A DNA stretch of 47,790 nt from Gammaproteobacteria bacterium (GCA_028821195.1 JAPPHB010000053.1:1-47790); one strand, 5' to 3'; shown: positions 24,601 through 32,693, numbered from the stretch's first letter. Program-made: numbers and translations. Notes: generated by a model not told the origin, from the sequence alone.

Positions 24601-24959
24601 GACGCCAGATCTACGACCTGCGGCCGGTGCTGGAGGAAGAAGATGGGGCGGAGGACCTGATCGAGGCCGGGGAAGCGCTGGATGCGGCGCTCATAGAGGT
24701 GGAGCACGAGCTGATCCAGCTGATCGACACCGGGAGTGACGGGGTGCGGTGGCCGTCGAAGATCGTGGGGAGGTTGCGCTACCTGCAGGGGGCGGTCGCC
24801 ACGGCGGACTTCCGGCCGACGGACCAGCACATGGAGGTGTCCCAAGTGCTGAGGGTGCAGTTGGGGGAGGTGGAGGAGGCGCTGCAGGAGGTGTTGGCGG
24901 AGGACCTGGAGAACTTCAACCGGATGCTGCAGCAGAGGATTGGGAGGGTGATTACGTAG
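21678..24959 (+). CDS. Large secreted VPS10/sortilin-like BNR (Asp-box) propeller protein
   Basis: The 1093-residue secreted protein has a signal ending near AVPLSAQ. At least ten Asp-box motifs (S/T-x-D-x-G-x-x-W type) are visible: SEDAGLNW, STDGGDSW, TLDGGESW, TMDGGDTW, TSDGGESW, SENRGRSW, TRNNGQSW, SRDNGANW, TDDFGENW and SYDDGDTW. Together they predict one or two multi-bladed beta-propellers. A Gly-rich stretch (VGGGGFGGGGGP) then leads to a beta-sandwich-like segment and a C-terminal helical region (VNRIELLRRQIYDLRPVLEE, LEVQ-type heptads). The family is annotated as VPS10/sortilin-like or glycosyl hydrolase BNR protein and is abundant in bacteria rich in SusC/SusD. Ligand binding is likely. 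Sialidase activity is not indicated, because no catalytic triad is recognisable. Confidence 0.9.
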   Translation: MTVSRKTASMGVFRMITPAVPARLALFATLALAAGFALPAVPLSAQEVPEEHLSGLRFRHIGPVGNRLASVVGVPGNRYTYFAGAASGGIWRSEDAGLNWEPVFDDQPVHSIGALAVAPSDHAIVWAGTGESSIRSNVSIGNGMWKSTDGGDSWAHMGLEGTGRVGRILIHPADPDIVYVAALGHAYQPSEDRGVYRTLDGGESWERVLFVDPGAGAYEMVMDPNNPRKIVASIWDLDLKTWKRDSGGPASGIHVTMDGGDTWREIEGNGLPTRRIGKIGLCMSASDSDRIYALIETGDGVPIDGEETDSGELWSTSDGGESWRLASYSHDLATRQAYYTRCGVAPDDRDEVYFLSSSYSVSRNGGETHETTNFLFAGDAPGWDHHDIWSDPLNADRIAVAHDGGFSVSENRGRSWFRVQLPIAQMYHVTADNAIPYNVLGNRQDGPSFRGPSNSRMGGLFSNGRIPRGEWRGVGGGESGFATPDPRDPNIVWSSASGAGAAGGIVVRHDVVRGQFRDVEVWPMSTLGWPAEDMRFRFQWTFPLLLSPHDPNTLYVTSQHVHRTRNNGQSWEVISPDLSTNDKSRQTISGGLTPDNIGVEFCCVIYAFDESPVEAGVLWAGTNDGLMHVSRDNGANWTNVTENIPDLPPDGVVRSIDASRWDAGRAYITIEHHQVGDFEARAYRTDDFGENWTAIADGVDNHPVDYTRYLLEDAVRPGLLYLGTESSLYISYDDGDTWQRFMPGLPPTPYYGIFQQEHFNDLVIGTYGRGYWILDDLGPVQQLTDQVAASAAHLFEPRDAYRFRPVTEPATMLGDWSDGENPEGEAPLTYWLGEGAGTVQLRIDDSAGEEVTTLDGTSNAGFNRVWWDLTGDGPTEIRLRTKPLYSDWFPMPDEGYRVGGGGFGGGGGPLQPPGTYTVTLLVDDEEMGSQPLTVLKDPNSEGTLADIAAQTDLVQEVMADRNRAADMVNRIELLRRQIYDLRPVLEEEDGAEDLIEAGEALDAALIEVEHELIQLIDTGSDGVRWPSKIVGRLRYLQGAVATADFRPTDQHMEVSQVLRVQLGEVEEALQEVLAEDLENFNRMLQQRIGRVIT

Positions 24960-25002
24960 GAGGACACATCGCACCGGTAATACTCGCTGTCATCTGTTGG
25001 GG

Positions 25003-25030
25003 GTAAGTTGCCCTCTTGGCGATGGCTTAC
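25003..25030. terminator. Weak hairpin between convergent sortilin-like and Fic genes
   Basis: GTAAG (25003-25007) pairs with CTTAC (25026-25030), with a GCC/GGC inner pairing, in the 102-bp gap between the two convergent genes. The stem is short and there is no T-tract. It is a plausible but weak terminator. Confidence 0.25.
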
Positions 25031-25061
25031 TTAGCCTGGCCCGCTGAGGTTCACAGGGTGC

Positions 25062-26630
25062 TTAGCCAGCCGGATCCGTCTCTCCGGGAAAGCACCGCAC
25101 GTACAGCGCCTCCACCCGCGCCGCCTCGTCGTCGGAAAGGCGCTTGAACTCACGGGTGCGCGCCCGCATGGACAGCCTCCCGTTATTCTGCCGGAGGAAC
25201 TGCGCCAAGAGGTTGATCGTCTTCTCCGGCATATCTGCGGTTTGCTCTTGGACTCGCCTGGAGAACTCGTCGTATCCCTCCAGATATGCGACTTCCTGAG
25301 GGAGATCCCGGGTCACTGTCTCTTCGACGCACCTGTAGAGGAACTCGGCGTGCGCCGTTGCGTCGAAGAAGCGGTAGTAGTCGGCCGTGTCGTTCAGGAC
25401 CTCGATGTTGTGCCGTCGCGTCGCACGCCAATCGACCAGGGGCAGTACCTCACGGGAATAGCTGGTGAGGACTGCACGGTAATCGATGATTCGCCTAAGC
25501 ATCGGGACGCTCACCGGGAAAACCAGATCCGGCGGGTTGTAGCCGGCGCGGGCCAGCGCGTGATGGATTAGCCAGCGATGAAGGCGTCCGTTTCCGTCCT
25601 CGAACGGGTGGATGTAGACGAAGCCGAACGACAGGGCGGCCGCCACGACAACGGGATCCAGGGGCGCGGCCTGATTCTGGTGCGCGTATTCGACGAGACC
25701 CTGCATGAGGTCAGGCAGATCTTCCGGACGAGCGCTGACGTGCTCCGGAATGGGGTCGGCGGTTGTTCGGTCACGCTCCCCGATCCACCCGCCCTCGGTC
25801 CTGAGACCGAGCTGCACGAATCTCACGTCGCCTATCACTATCTTCTGGAGGCGCTCGAGTTCACCAACGGTCAGGTCTTGTTGGCCTGCCTCGGCGATGG
25901 CTTGGGCCCAACGGAGCCGCCTGTCTCGGGGCGGGCGCTCTCCCTCGATCTGAAACGACGCTTGGCTGTCTTCGAGAAGGAGAAACGCCGCGGCGCGGCG
26001 GACGACGTCCGGGTGGGTCCGGCCGATTACCTTCCGAGCTTCGTCATCAAGTCGCATCTGCGCGTAGCGGTCGAGTTCGGGGGTCCGGCGCACCATCGGA
26101 CAGAACCGCTGGGTACCCGGGAGATTGTTGCGGACCCGGTGGCGTCGCGAGAGAGGCGCCTCCTTCGCGGCGAACTGCACCTTGGGATTCACCACCAGGA
26201 CGGCCGTCACCTTGCCGGCATCCGGCATGTCCAGCCGCGCATCCATCAGCCATTCGTAGAGGAACCAGATCCGACGAACGTAGGCGCCGGTAGGTTTGTC
26301 GCGTACCATGCGGACGATGTCAGCGGGGTCGACGCACCTGAAGAGTGCCCGCAGCACAGCGAGGCTTACGCCCTCCCATTTCACGGCGAACTCAAGTTGG
26401 CTTCTCAGGTTTTCCCCGGGTGCGAAACCCGGGGCGAACATGCGCCACTCGCGCGTAGAGATGGGATGATGGCGGTTCGCGATGGCCGCCAGACGTGGCG
26501 GGGAAGGAACCTGTAGGTCGTACTCGGCGATGAGCGCCGCGTAGCCGACAGGCGTTCCCGGCTCGGGAAGGGCCCGTCCTCGAAAACTCAGGACCGGAGT
26601 CGCCAATTCACACATCTCCTCGTTCTGCAA
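25062..26630 (-). CDS. fic: Fic-domain protein (AMPylase-like) with N-terminal inhibitory motif
   Basis: The protein has about 520 residues. The Fic core carries the catalytic motif HPFEDGNGRLHR (His near residue 341), which transfers AMP or another nucleotide monophosphate to hydroxyl side chains of target proteins. The upstream SFQIEG (225-230) matches the (S/T)xxxE(G/N) inhibitory helix, here on the N-terminal side, so it is class II and intramolecularly restrained. The C-terminal ~130 residues (NLLAQFLRQNNGRLSMRART, DDEAARVEALY) look like a helical domain common in large Fic proteins. The start is uncertain: the longest frame begins with TTG 26630; ATG 26615 has GAGGAG abutting it. The gene is preceded by an AT-rich region with seven phased repeats. 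Targets are unknown. Confidence 0.9.
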   Translation of the reverse strand: MQNEEMCELATPVLSFRGRALPEPGTPVGYAALIAEYDLQVPSPPRLAAIANRHHPISTREWRMFAPGFAPGENLRSQLEFAVKWEGVSLAVLRALFRCVDPADIVRMVRDKPTGAYVRRIWFLYEWLMDARLDMPDAGKVTAVLVVNPKVQFAAKEAPLSRRHRVRNNLPGTQRFCPMVRRTPELDRYAQMRLDDEARKVIGRTHPDVVRRAAAFLLLEDSQASFQIEGERPPRDRRLRWAQAIAEAGQQDLTVGELERLQKIVIGDVRFVQLGLRTEGGWIGERDRTTADPIPEHVSARPEDLPDLMQGLVEYAHQNQAAPLDPVVVAAALSFGFVYIHPFEDGNGRLHRWLIHHALARAGYNPPDLVFPVSVPMLRRIIDYRAVLTSYSREVLPLVDWRATRRHNIEVLNDTADYYRFFDATAHAEFLYRCVEETVTRDLPQEVAYLEGYDEFSRRVQEQTADMPEKTINLLAQFLRQNNGRLSMRARTREFKRLSDDEAARVEALYVRCFPGETDPAG

Positions 26631-26811
26631 GAAATCTTCATAAGATGCATAATATTATCACAGGTTGCGTGCTAGCGCAAGAAATAATCACTCCTAGACG
26701 AGGGTGCAGAAAATAAACACTCAGAACCCTCGACCACGAGGAAATTGCAAAAATCCTTCACGAGGTGAAGAAAATCGTCACCAATAGTACTCTAGTGTAA
26801 GAATTCGTCAC
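26626..26811. repeat. Array of seven 16-nt iteron-like repeats upstream of fic
   Basis: Seven similar 16-mers start at 26626, 26646, 26676, 26705, 26746, 26766 and 26796 on the plus strand. They are TGCAAGAAATCTTCAT, TGCATAATATTATCAC, CGCAAGAAATAATCAC, TGCAGAAAATAAACAC, TGCAAAAATCCTTCAC, TGAAGAAAATCGTCAC and TGTAAGAATTCGTCAC. The consensus is TGCAAGAAATNNTCAC. Start-to-start distances are 20, 30, 29, 41, 20 and 30 bp, close to multiples of the helical repeat. The block is AT-rich within GC-rich surroundings. The first copy overlaps the TTG start of fic. It is probably a cooperative operator for a regulator bound on one DNA face; an iteron-type replication origin is less likely because no Rep gene is near. 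Confidence 0.72.
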
Positions 26812-27006
26812 TGACCCAAATCTCGACGCTGCCCGAAGGACAACTCTAGAGGTGTCTCCATCCCTGGGCGGCAAGATGCCTCAATGCCTTGGCACCTTGC
26901 CTAGACCGGAGAGACGCGAATTGTCCACCCCATCCCCAACGCCGTAACTTGCACGTATCCCCGTTGGCATGTTGCCGGCCTCGATGCACGCGGCCGGTGA
27001 AGGTGG

Positions 27007-27843
27007 ATGCGCATGGCTGAATCGACACCCGCAACGCCCCTCTTCCGCCGCATCCTGCGCGAGCCGACGTCCCACTTCGTGTTGCTGGCGGCCGTGCTGT
27101 TCGCCGCGAATGCGGCGCTCGAATCGTGGCGCGGCAACGTCATCACGGTCGATCGCGTGCAGATCGACGTGCGGATCGCGGAGTTGGAAGCTCTGCGTGG
27201 CGCTCCGCTTAGCCCGGAGGAGCGGCAGCTCGTCGAGGAAGCGTACATCGACGAGCAGGTCCTCGTGCGTGAGGCTCTCGACATGGGGCTCGAAGCCGAT
27301 CGGCGAATCGACGACATCCTGGTGCAGAAGATGCTTCACGTCCTGAGCGGGGATGTCATTCAGCCCACGGAAGACGAGCTCAGGGACTTCTACGAGGCGA
27401 ACCGGGCGAGCTACACGACCGAGCCGGCGCTCACCATCGAGGAGGTCGTCATCACCGCGGGCTCGGCGGCGGCGGGAGACCTGGTTGAGCAGTTGCAGAC
27501 CGGCGTGTCCGCCCAGGAGCTGGCCGAGAGCCCCGACGCGCGGTCATCCGTGTTGCGCCAGGTGACGGGCGGCGACCTGAGGAGGCTGTTCGGGCCGGTG
27601 ACGGCTGAACTGATACTCAGCGCGGATACCGAAGGCTGGATCGGGCCTCACGAGACCGTTCGCGGCCAGCACTGGTTCCGGATCGTCGAGCGCGCCACTC
27701 CGGAGCTTCCGTCCCTCGAAGGCGTGCGCGAGCGGGTCCGTCTCGACTGGGTCGCCGATCAGGAAGCCGCCCGGCTGGACCAGGCGGTCGGGGGGCTGCG
27801 CGAGCGCTACAACATCGTCATCGACGAGCCGGAGGGACGATGA
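27007..27843 (+). CDS. Membrane-anchored PpiC/SurA-like peptidyl-prolyl isomerase
   Basis: The 278-residue protein has a single N-terminal membrane anchor (SHFVLLAAVLFAANAALES). A SurA-N-like helical segment follows (LEALRGAPLSPEERQLVEEA, DEQVLVREALDMGLEADRRI), then a divergent parvulin domain (TIEEVVITAGSAAAGDLVEQ, LFGPVTAELILSADTEGWIG, GQHWFRIVERATPELPSLEG). Parvulins catalyse cis-trans isomerisation of proline and help fold periplasmic and outer-membrane proteins. The start could be 27007 or 27013; GAAGGTGG precedes both. The stop overlaps the next gene as ATGA (27840-27843). PpiC-like genes are often beside HupE genes, as here, which suggests a maturation partner for that transporter. Confidence 0.85.
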   Translation: MRMAESTPATPLFRRILREPTSHFVLLAAVLFAANAALESWRGNVITVDRVQIDVRIAELEALRGAPLSPEERQLVEEAYIDEQVLVREALDMGLEADRRIDDILVQKMLHVLSGDVIQPTEDELRDFYEANRASYTTEPALTIEEVVITAGSAAAGDLVEQLQTGVSAQELAESPDARSSVLRQVTGGDLRRLFGPVTAELILSADTEGWIGPHETVRGQHWFRIVERATPELPSLEGVRERVRLDWVADQEAARLDQAVGGLRERYNIVIDEPEGR

Positions 27844-28922
27844 CGAAAGCCGTTGGCCTCGCGGCGGTCCTTGCGCTCATCGTCGCGTCCTCGACGCCTG
27901 CGCCCGGCCATGAGGCGGACTTCACGCGGACGACCGCGCCACGCTCTGCAGCAGCCACCACCCCAACCCCCCTCCCCACCCACGACGTCGACGTAACCTC
28001 GGTCGCCCGCGTCTACCTCGACCAGATCGACGACGCCCGGTACGTGTTCTCCATCGTCGATACCCAGGTGTCGCCCATCATCGACCTGCGCGGGGTGCTG
28101 CCGGAGCGCTGCACGCCGATTGGCTCGGAGGCCACGGGCGTGCTCGTGAGCGCGGGCTTCGCCTTCGAGTGCGCCTCCGAACTGACGTTCGACGACAGCC
28201 TGGAGCTGCCCTGGTCGCTGGCCGGCGTGGTCGCGCTCGTGCGCTGGAGCGACGGCTCCCAGGCGTCGGCCTACTTCCGCGGCGATGGCCGCTCGGTCCC
28301 CATCCGGCTGGCGGATCTGCGCGCGGGAGGTGGGACGACCGGCCGACTCGCGGGCACGTACTTCATTCTCGGGGGGGAGCACATCCTCTTCGGGATCGAT
28401 CACCTGCTTTTCGTGCTGGGACTGCTCCTGCTCGTTGGGGGATTCTGGTCGCTGGTCAAGACCATCACCTGCTTCACCCTGGCGCACAGCATCACGCTGG
28501 GGCTGGCGGTGCTCGGCTACGTGCCCGTGGATCGCGCACCGGTCGAAGCCGCGATCGCCCTCTCCATCGTGCTGCTGGCCCGCGAGATCGTGGTCGGGCG
28601 CCAGGGCCAAAAGAGCCTCGTGCACCGGTATCCGTGGCTGGTGGCCTTCGTTTTCGGGCTGCTGCACGGGCTGGGATTCGCCGGCGCTCTCGGCGAGATC
28701 GGGCTCAGGTCCAGCGACGTTCCGGTCGCCCTTCTCTTCTTCAACCTGGGCGTCGAGGCGGGACAGCTCGCGTTCGTCGTGGCGCTGATCACGCTGGCGA
28801 AGATCGCTGGACGGGCAAAACGCTTCGCTGTGCAACGGGTCGAGCCCGCCCTCGGATATGCCCTGGGCGCCTTCGCCACCTTCTGGTTCCTGGATCGCCT
28901 TCCGGCGCTATGGGGTGCGTAA
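27840..28922 (+). CDS. HupE/UreJ family membrane protein (possible metal transporter)
   Basis: The 360-residue protein has an N-terminal signal and an extracytoplasmic domain of ~150 residues (DVTSVARVYLDQIDDARYVF and on). A C-terminal six- or seven-helix HupE/UreJ-type domain then contains IHH-rich signatures: GGEHILFGIDHLLFVLG, TCFTLAHSITLGLAVLG, FVFGLLHGLGFAGALGE and FNLGVEAGQLAFVVALIT. The conserved His/Asp positions resemble those of nickel/cobalt permeases of the HupE family. The large N-terminal periplasmic domain distinguishes it from classic HupE. The ATGA overlap with the PpiC gene indicates coupled translation. The transported metal is not determinable. Confidence 0.85.
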   Translation: MTKAVGLAAVLALIVASSTPAPGHEADFTRTTAPRSAAATTPTPLPTHDVDVTSVARVYLDQIDDARYVFSIVDTQVSPIIDLRGVLPERCTPIGSEATGVLVSAGFAFECASELTFDDSLELPWSLAGVVALVRWSDGSQASAYFRGDGRSVPIRLADLRAGGGTTGRLAGTYFILGGEHILFGIDHLLFVLGLLLLVGGFWSLVKTITCFTLAHSITLGLAVLGYVPVDRAPVEAAIALSIVLLAREIVVGRQGQKSLVHRYPWLVAFVFGLLHGLGFAGALGEIGLRSSDVPVALLFFNLGVEAGQLAFVVALITLAKIAGRAKRFAVQRVEPALGYALGAFATFWFLDRLPALWGA

Positions 28923-28939
28923 CGATATCGGAGGAAACC

Positions 28940-30649
28940 ATGCGTCGCTTGCTGACTGGCCTCTTCGTGCTCTCGCTGTTCGCGCCCGTCTCGCGCCTAC
29001 AGGCGCAGGAGTCCTCATTCGACGTGCTCATCACCGGGGCTCAGGTCCTGGACGGCACGGGAAACCCGTGGATCTACGCCGATGTCGGCATCCGGGACGG
29101 GATGATCGCGGCCGTGGGCGACCTGGCCGACGCGACGGCCGAGCGGGTCATCGACGCCCGCGGCAAGGTGGTGGCGCCCGGCTTCATCGACCTTCATTCG
29201 CACGGCGCTGGAGGTCTGGCGGCGCCGGACGAGCGCCGCCGCGCCGCCGCCAACCTGGTCACCCAGGGCGTGACTACCGTCGTCATCAACCAGGACGGCC
29301 GCAGCCCGGTGGACATCGGTGCGCAGAGGTCGCTGCTGCAGGACCTGCGCATCGGTCCCAACGCGATCCTCATGGTGGGCCACAACTCGATTCGCGCGGA
29401 GGCCATGGGCGACGACTACCAGCGCCTCGCGACGCCCGAGGAAGTTCAGCGGATGCGGGATCTCGCGCGCGCGGGGATGGAGGCGGGGGCCTTCGGGATG
29501 TCGGCGGGCCTCGAATACGTCCCCGGCCGCTGGAGCAATACCGACGAGGTCGTCGCGGTCGTGGAGGAGATCGTGCCGTACGGCGGCGTCTTCATCGAGC
29601 ATGAGCGCAGCAGCGGCACCTCGCCGATGTGGTGGAGGCCGAGTCAGGACGAGCCCGGGCCTCCCACCATGCTCAACTCCATCCAGGAGACGATCGAGAT
29701 CGGCGAGCGCACCGGGGCCACGGTGGTGGCGACCCACATCAAGGCCCGTGGCGCCAACTACTGGGGCTCGAGCGGCGCCATCATCGCGGCCATCCGCCGG
29801 GCCCGGGACCGAGGCGTCGCCATCTTCGCGGACCAATACCCGTACTCGACCAGCGGAAGCGACGGCAACGTGAGCCTCATTCCCGAATGGGCCGTGGGCG
29901 CGGACGATGAGCCGCCGGGCGGTGGTCCGGGCGCGGCGCCCGACTACGCGGAAGCCTTGCGCGCAACCCTGGCCGACCCCGAGGGCGCCCGCATGCTCAG
30001 ACAGGACATCGCCTATGAGACCGAGTTCCGGGGCGGTGCCGAGAACATCGTGGTGTTTGACTATCCGGACCGCACGCTGATCGGCAAGAGCGTTGCCGAG
30101 ATCGCGGGCGAGCGCGGGATCTCAACCGTCGAGGCCGCCATCCAGCTCCAGTTGGAGGGCATGCGCGACCGGCGCGGCGGCGGGCGTCTGCGCAGCTTCT
30201 CCTTCTCGGAGGAGGACATCGAGAACTTCTCCGCGCAGCCCTGGGTGGCGACGGCCTCCGACGGCGGCATCTCCCTTCCCGAAGACGGGCCCGCCATCCA
30301 CGCCCGCTACTACGGCACCTTCCCGCGCAAGATCAGGGAGTATGCGCTCGATCGCGGCGTCCTCTCCGTCGAGAACGCGGTTCGGTCCATGACCACCCTG
30401 CCCGCCCAGATCCTGGGGCTCCGGAACCGCGGTCAGGTGCGCGAAGGCTTCGTGGCCGACGTGGTCGTCCTTGACCTGGAGCAGATCCGCGACATGGCCA
30501 CCTTCACCGACCCGCACCAGTACGCGACCGGAATCGACTACGTGCTCGTCAACGGAAGCTTCGTAGTGGACGAGGGCGCGCCGACGGGGATGCTCCCCGG
30601 AATCGTGATCACGCCCACCGAGGGCAGAAGGCCTCCGGCGACGGACTGA
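28940..30649 (+). CDS. Secreted amidohydrolase, D-aminoacylase/N-acyl-D-amino-acid deacylase type
   Basis: The 569-residue protein has a Sec signal (MRRLLTGLFVLSLFAPVSRL, cleavage after QAQ). The amidohydrolase superfamily TIM-barrel motifs are VVAPGFIDLHSHGAGG (His-x-His ligands), MVGHNSIRAEAMGDDYQRLA, VVATHIKARGANYW and FADQYPYSTSGSDG, then ATASDGGISLP with the catalytic Asp, and LGLRNRGQVREGFVADVVVL at the C-terminus. The layout is that of D-aminoacylases, which release D-amino acids from N-acyl conjugates, and related dihydroorotase-like enzymes. ATG 28940 is preceded by GGAGGAAACC. The exact substrate is not predicted. It is convergent with the CapA-family gene, whose end is only 5 bp away. 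Confidence 0.9.
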   Translation: MRRLLTGLFVLSLFAPVSRLQAQESSFDVLITGAQVLDGTGNPWIYADVGIRDGMIAAVGDLADATAERVIDARGKVVAPGFIDLHSHGAGGLAAPDERRRAAANLVTQGVTTVVINQDGRSPVDIGAQRSLLQDLRIGPNAILMVGHNSIRAEAMGDDYQRLATPEEVQRMRDLARAGMEAGAFGMSAGLEYVPGRWSNTDEVVAVVEEIVPYGGVFIEHERSSGTSPMWWRPSQDEPGPPTMLNSIQETIEIGERTGATVVATHIKARGANYWGSSGAIIAAIRRARDRGVAIFADQYPYSTSGSDGNVSLIPEWAVGADDEPPGGGPGAAPDYAEALRATLADPEGARMLRQDIAYETEFRGGAENIVVFDYPDRTLIGKSVAEIAGERGISTVEAAIQLQLEGMRDRRGGGRLRSFSFSEEDIENFSAQPWVATASDGGISLPEDGPAIHARYYGTFPRKIREYALDRGVLSVENAVRSMTTLPAQILGLRNRGQVREGFVADVVVLDLEQIRDMATFTDPHQYATGIDYVLVNGSFVVDEGAPTGMLPGIVITPTEGRRPPATD

Positions 30650-30653
30650 GGCG

Positions 30654-32129
30654 CTACCTCCGCCCCGAACTGTCCGTCCTCAACGCCCCCGGTCCCCGAA
30701 TCACGCCCTCATCCCCAACCACTTCGATTTCCGTGCCGAACGGATCCGAGAGGGCGGCCAGAAGCGTAAGGATCCGCTGCGCGTCCTCGCCCGAGGCCGC
30801 CACCGGCCGGCCACGCTGCGGGCGCGGCAGTCCGTACCCCAGGACCGTCGGCACCAGCCGGATTTCGTAGAGCTCTCCGTCGCGAAAGTCCGAAACCGCC
30901 ACGACTCCGTCCCACCAGTAGTCCGCCGCGGGACGCCCGCCTCCTGACGCCACTTCCCTGCCATCGTAGAAATCGGACGGCAGCCCCCTGAACTCGTCCA
31001 CGTCATAGCGGGCATAGTTGTCCCAGGGCTGGAACGGCGGGGTCTCGTTCTGGAACAGGAAATCGTCCAGGGAATAGAAGATCGGCTTTTCCTGATAGAT
31101 CTCGATGCCGCGCAGCACGTGCGGACCGTGCGCGTAGAAGGCATCGGCCCCGGCATCGATGGTGGCGCGCGCGAAGGTCACCAGCGCGTCCGCGGGCACA
31201 TAGCTGCCCTCGTTGCACTCGTCCTGATAGAGGCCCAGGCAGCCCGGCTGGTCTCCGGCGCGGCCGGGAATGTAGTTGTTGCCGCCCCCCTGGTGCGTGT
31301 GGCTGGTCACGACCACCCAGTTGGCCTGCCGGCGCGCGTCGCGGACGGTCGCAAGCAGTTCCTGCAGGTCGCCCTCGTGCGGGGTCGTGATGGTGCGGTA
31401 GCCGTCGCCGGGTTCGAAGTTGCCTTCGATGCCCCCTACCTGCGCGCGCGCTTCGTCCAGACTCTCGTAGACGTCGCCCGGCACCACATAGGTCGTCTCG
31501 AAGCGCATCGGCGCCAGCCCCGGGCGCCCGCGCAGATCCGGACGCTGGTGACCGGCCCTCATGTGCTCGGAGAAGCTCGAGGACACGGCGATGAGCGCCA
31601 CCCGGCCATCCATCGTCTCCAGGTAGGCGGGCGCCCTGGCGAGCGCCAGATTCTCGCCCGAGCCGGCGACCTTGATTCCCGCCGCGGCGAGCGCACGCTG
31701 GGTCGAGCGCATCCCGCCCGCGCCCCAGTCCATGGTGTGGTTGTTGGCAAGCCCCAGCATGTCCAGGCCGATCCAGGCCAGATCCTTCGCCAGGTCCGGA
31801 TGCCCCGCCATGTACGTGCCCCCGCTCTGGGCCGAGGGAATGATGTCGGGGCCGTACTCGTGCAGCAGCATCTCCATGTTGCCGAAGCCCACGGTGCTCC
31901 CGCCGATCACGTCCTTGAGCTTCAGAAACTCGGGCTCGTCGTAGGGCATCAGGGCCCGCGTGATGATCAGGTCACCCACCATGGCCATGGTGATCTCCCC
32001 TTCCCCATCGCGATGCTGAGCCTCGGCGGGCAAAGCCGCGAGCGAGGGCAGAAGCAGCAAGAGAAGAAGCGAGACGTCGAGGGTCCGGCGTGCCAGGATC
32101 CCGATTCGGGCTGAAGTCGATCCGCGCAT
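30654..32129 (-). CDS. Secreted CapA-family (poly-gamma-glutamate synthesis type) metallophosphatase
   Basis: The 491-residue protein has a Sec signal (LDVSLLLLLLLPSLAALPAE). Motifs of the CapA/PF09587 metallophosphatase fold are ITMAMVGDLIITR, VGFGNMEMLLHEYG, DMLGLANNHTMDWGAGGM, WVVVTSHTHQGGG, DAFYAHGPHVLRGIEIYQEK and PIFYSLDDFLFQN. ATG 32129 is chosen because AGGAGGTGAA sits immediately upstream; the longer frame to 32786 lacks sense. In capsule systems CapA handles poly-gamma-glutamate, but isolated family members like this one have other, unknown substrates. No capBC genes are in the window. Confidence 0.9.
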   Translation of the reverse strand: MRGSTSARIGILARRTLDVSLLLLLLLPSLAALPAEAQHRDGEGEITMAMVGDLIITRALMPYDEPEFLKLKDVIGGSTVGFGNMEMLLHEYGPDIIPSAQSGGTYMAGHPDLAKDLAWIGLDMLGLANNHTMDWGAGGMRSTQRALAAAGIKVAGSGENLALARAPAYLETMDGRVALIAVSSSFSEHMRAGHQRPDLRGRPGLAPMRFETTYVVPGDVYESLDEARAQVGGIEGNFEPGDGYRTITTPHEGDLQELLATVRDARRQANWVVVTSHTHQGGGNNYIPGRAGDQPGCLGLYQDECNEGSYVPADALVTFARATIDAGADAFYAHGPHVLRGIEIYQEKPIFYSLDDFLFQNETPPFQPWDNYARYDVDEFRGLPSDFYDGREVASGGGRPAADYWWDGVVAVSDFRDGELYEIRLVPTVLGYGLPRPQRGRPVAASGEDAQRILTLLAALSDPFGTEIEVVGDEGVIRGPGALRTDSSGRR

Positions 32130-32309
32130 GTTCACCTCCTGCCGCGGGGAAAATCCGACTTTCACTAGTGAGATTACGCTGCGGCGGGATGCGGGGGCAA
32201 GCGGGCCGAGCCCGGAGCCGACACCGCCTTGTGGCATCGCGTCGCGTATCGCCCCGCAGCCCCCTCCCGTGCTACGTTGAGGAAGCTCCCCTCGCCCATG
32301 GAGGACCCC

Positions 32310-32693
32310 ATGCGTCACCTCGTCCTCTCCCTCCTTCTCGCTTTCGCCCTTCAAGGCTGTGCTTCCACCGGCAGCGGCCCGGGTGGCTCCCGAAACCTCA
32401 TCACCCGCGCGCAGATCGAAGCATCGCAGGCAATCACGGCGCACGACGTCATCCGCGCGCTGCATCCCCAGTGGCTGCGGGCCCGGGGCCAGACCGTGGG
32501 CCTCGCGAATGCGACGCCTGTGACTCCGACCGTCTTCATGGACGGGACCAGAATCGGTGACATCAACGTCCTGAACGCGTATCAGGTTCGGGACATCCAG
32601 GAGATTCACTACCTGGATCCGGGCAGGGCGGCGAGCCGCTACGGGATGGGGTATCCCCGGGGCATCATCGAGCTCATCTCGCTGCGGCGATGA
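32310..32693 (+). CDS. Small lipoprotein with a plug-like C-terminal segment
   Basis: The 127-residue protein starts at ATG 32310 with GGAGG 32300-32304 upstream. A lipoprotein signal (MRHLVLSLLLAFALQGC) has its lipobox Cys at 17. The C-terminal half reads TPTVFMDGTRIGD, VRDIQEIHYLDPGRAASRYG and MGYPRGIIELISL. This parallels the end of the TonB plug domain in the two SusC proteins and the barrel-less plug protein (LIYIDGVRV...IESIEIIKGPAAATLYG...GVINIIT). A charged helix (ITRAQIEASQAITAHDVIRA) precedes it. It thus looks like a membrane-anchored mini-plug with no transporter. Its stop overlaps the next gene as ATGA (32690-32693). The function is unknown. Confidence 0.75.
   Translation: MRHLVLSLLLAFALQGCASTGSGPGGSRNLITRAQIEASQAITAHDVIRALHPQWLRARGQTVGLANATPVTPTVFMDGTRIGDINVLNAYQVRDIQEIHYLDPGRAASRYGMGYPRGIIELISLRR

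Noticed and set aside
26626..26811. CRISPR array in the repeat region
   Set aside because: The units are 16 nt, degenerate and spaced 4-25 nt apart, not the 24-40-nt near-identical repeats with equal spacers of CRISPR. No cas genes are present.
28169..28939. Long N-terminal extension of the D-aminoacylase reading frame
   Set aside because: The extension overlaps the HupE gene out of frame and is Arg-rich. The ATG at 28940 has a strong ribosome-binding site and begins a signal peptide.
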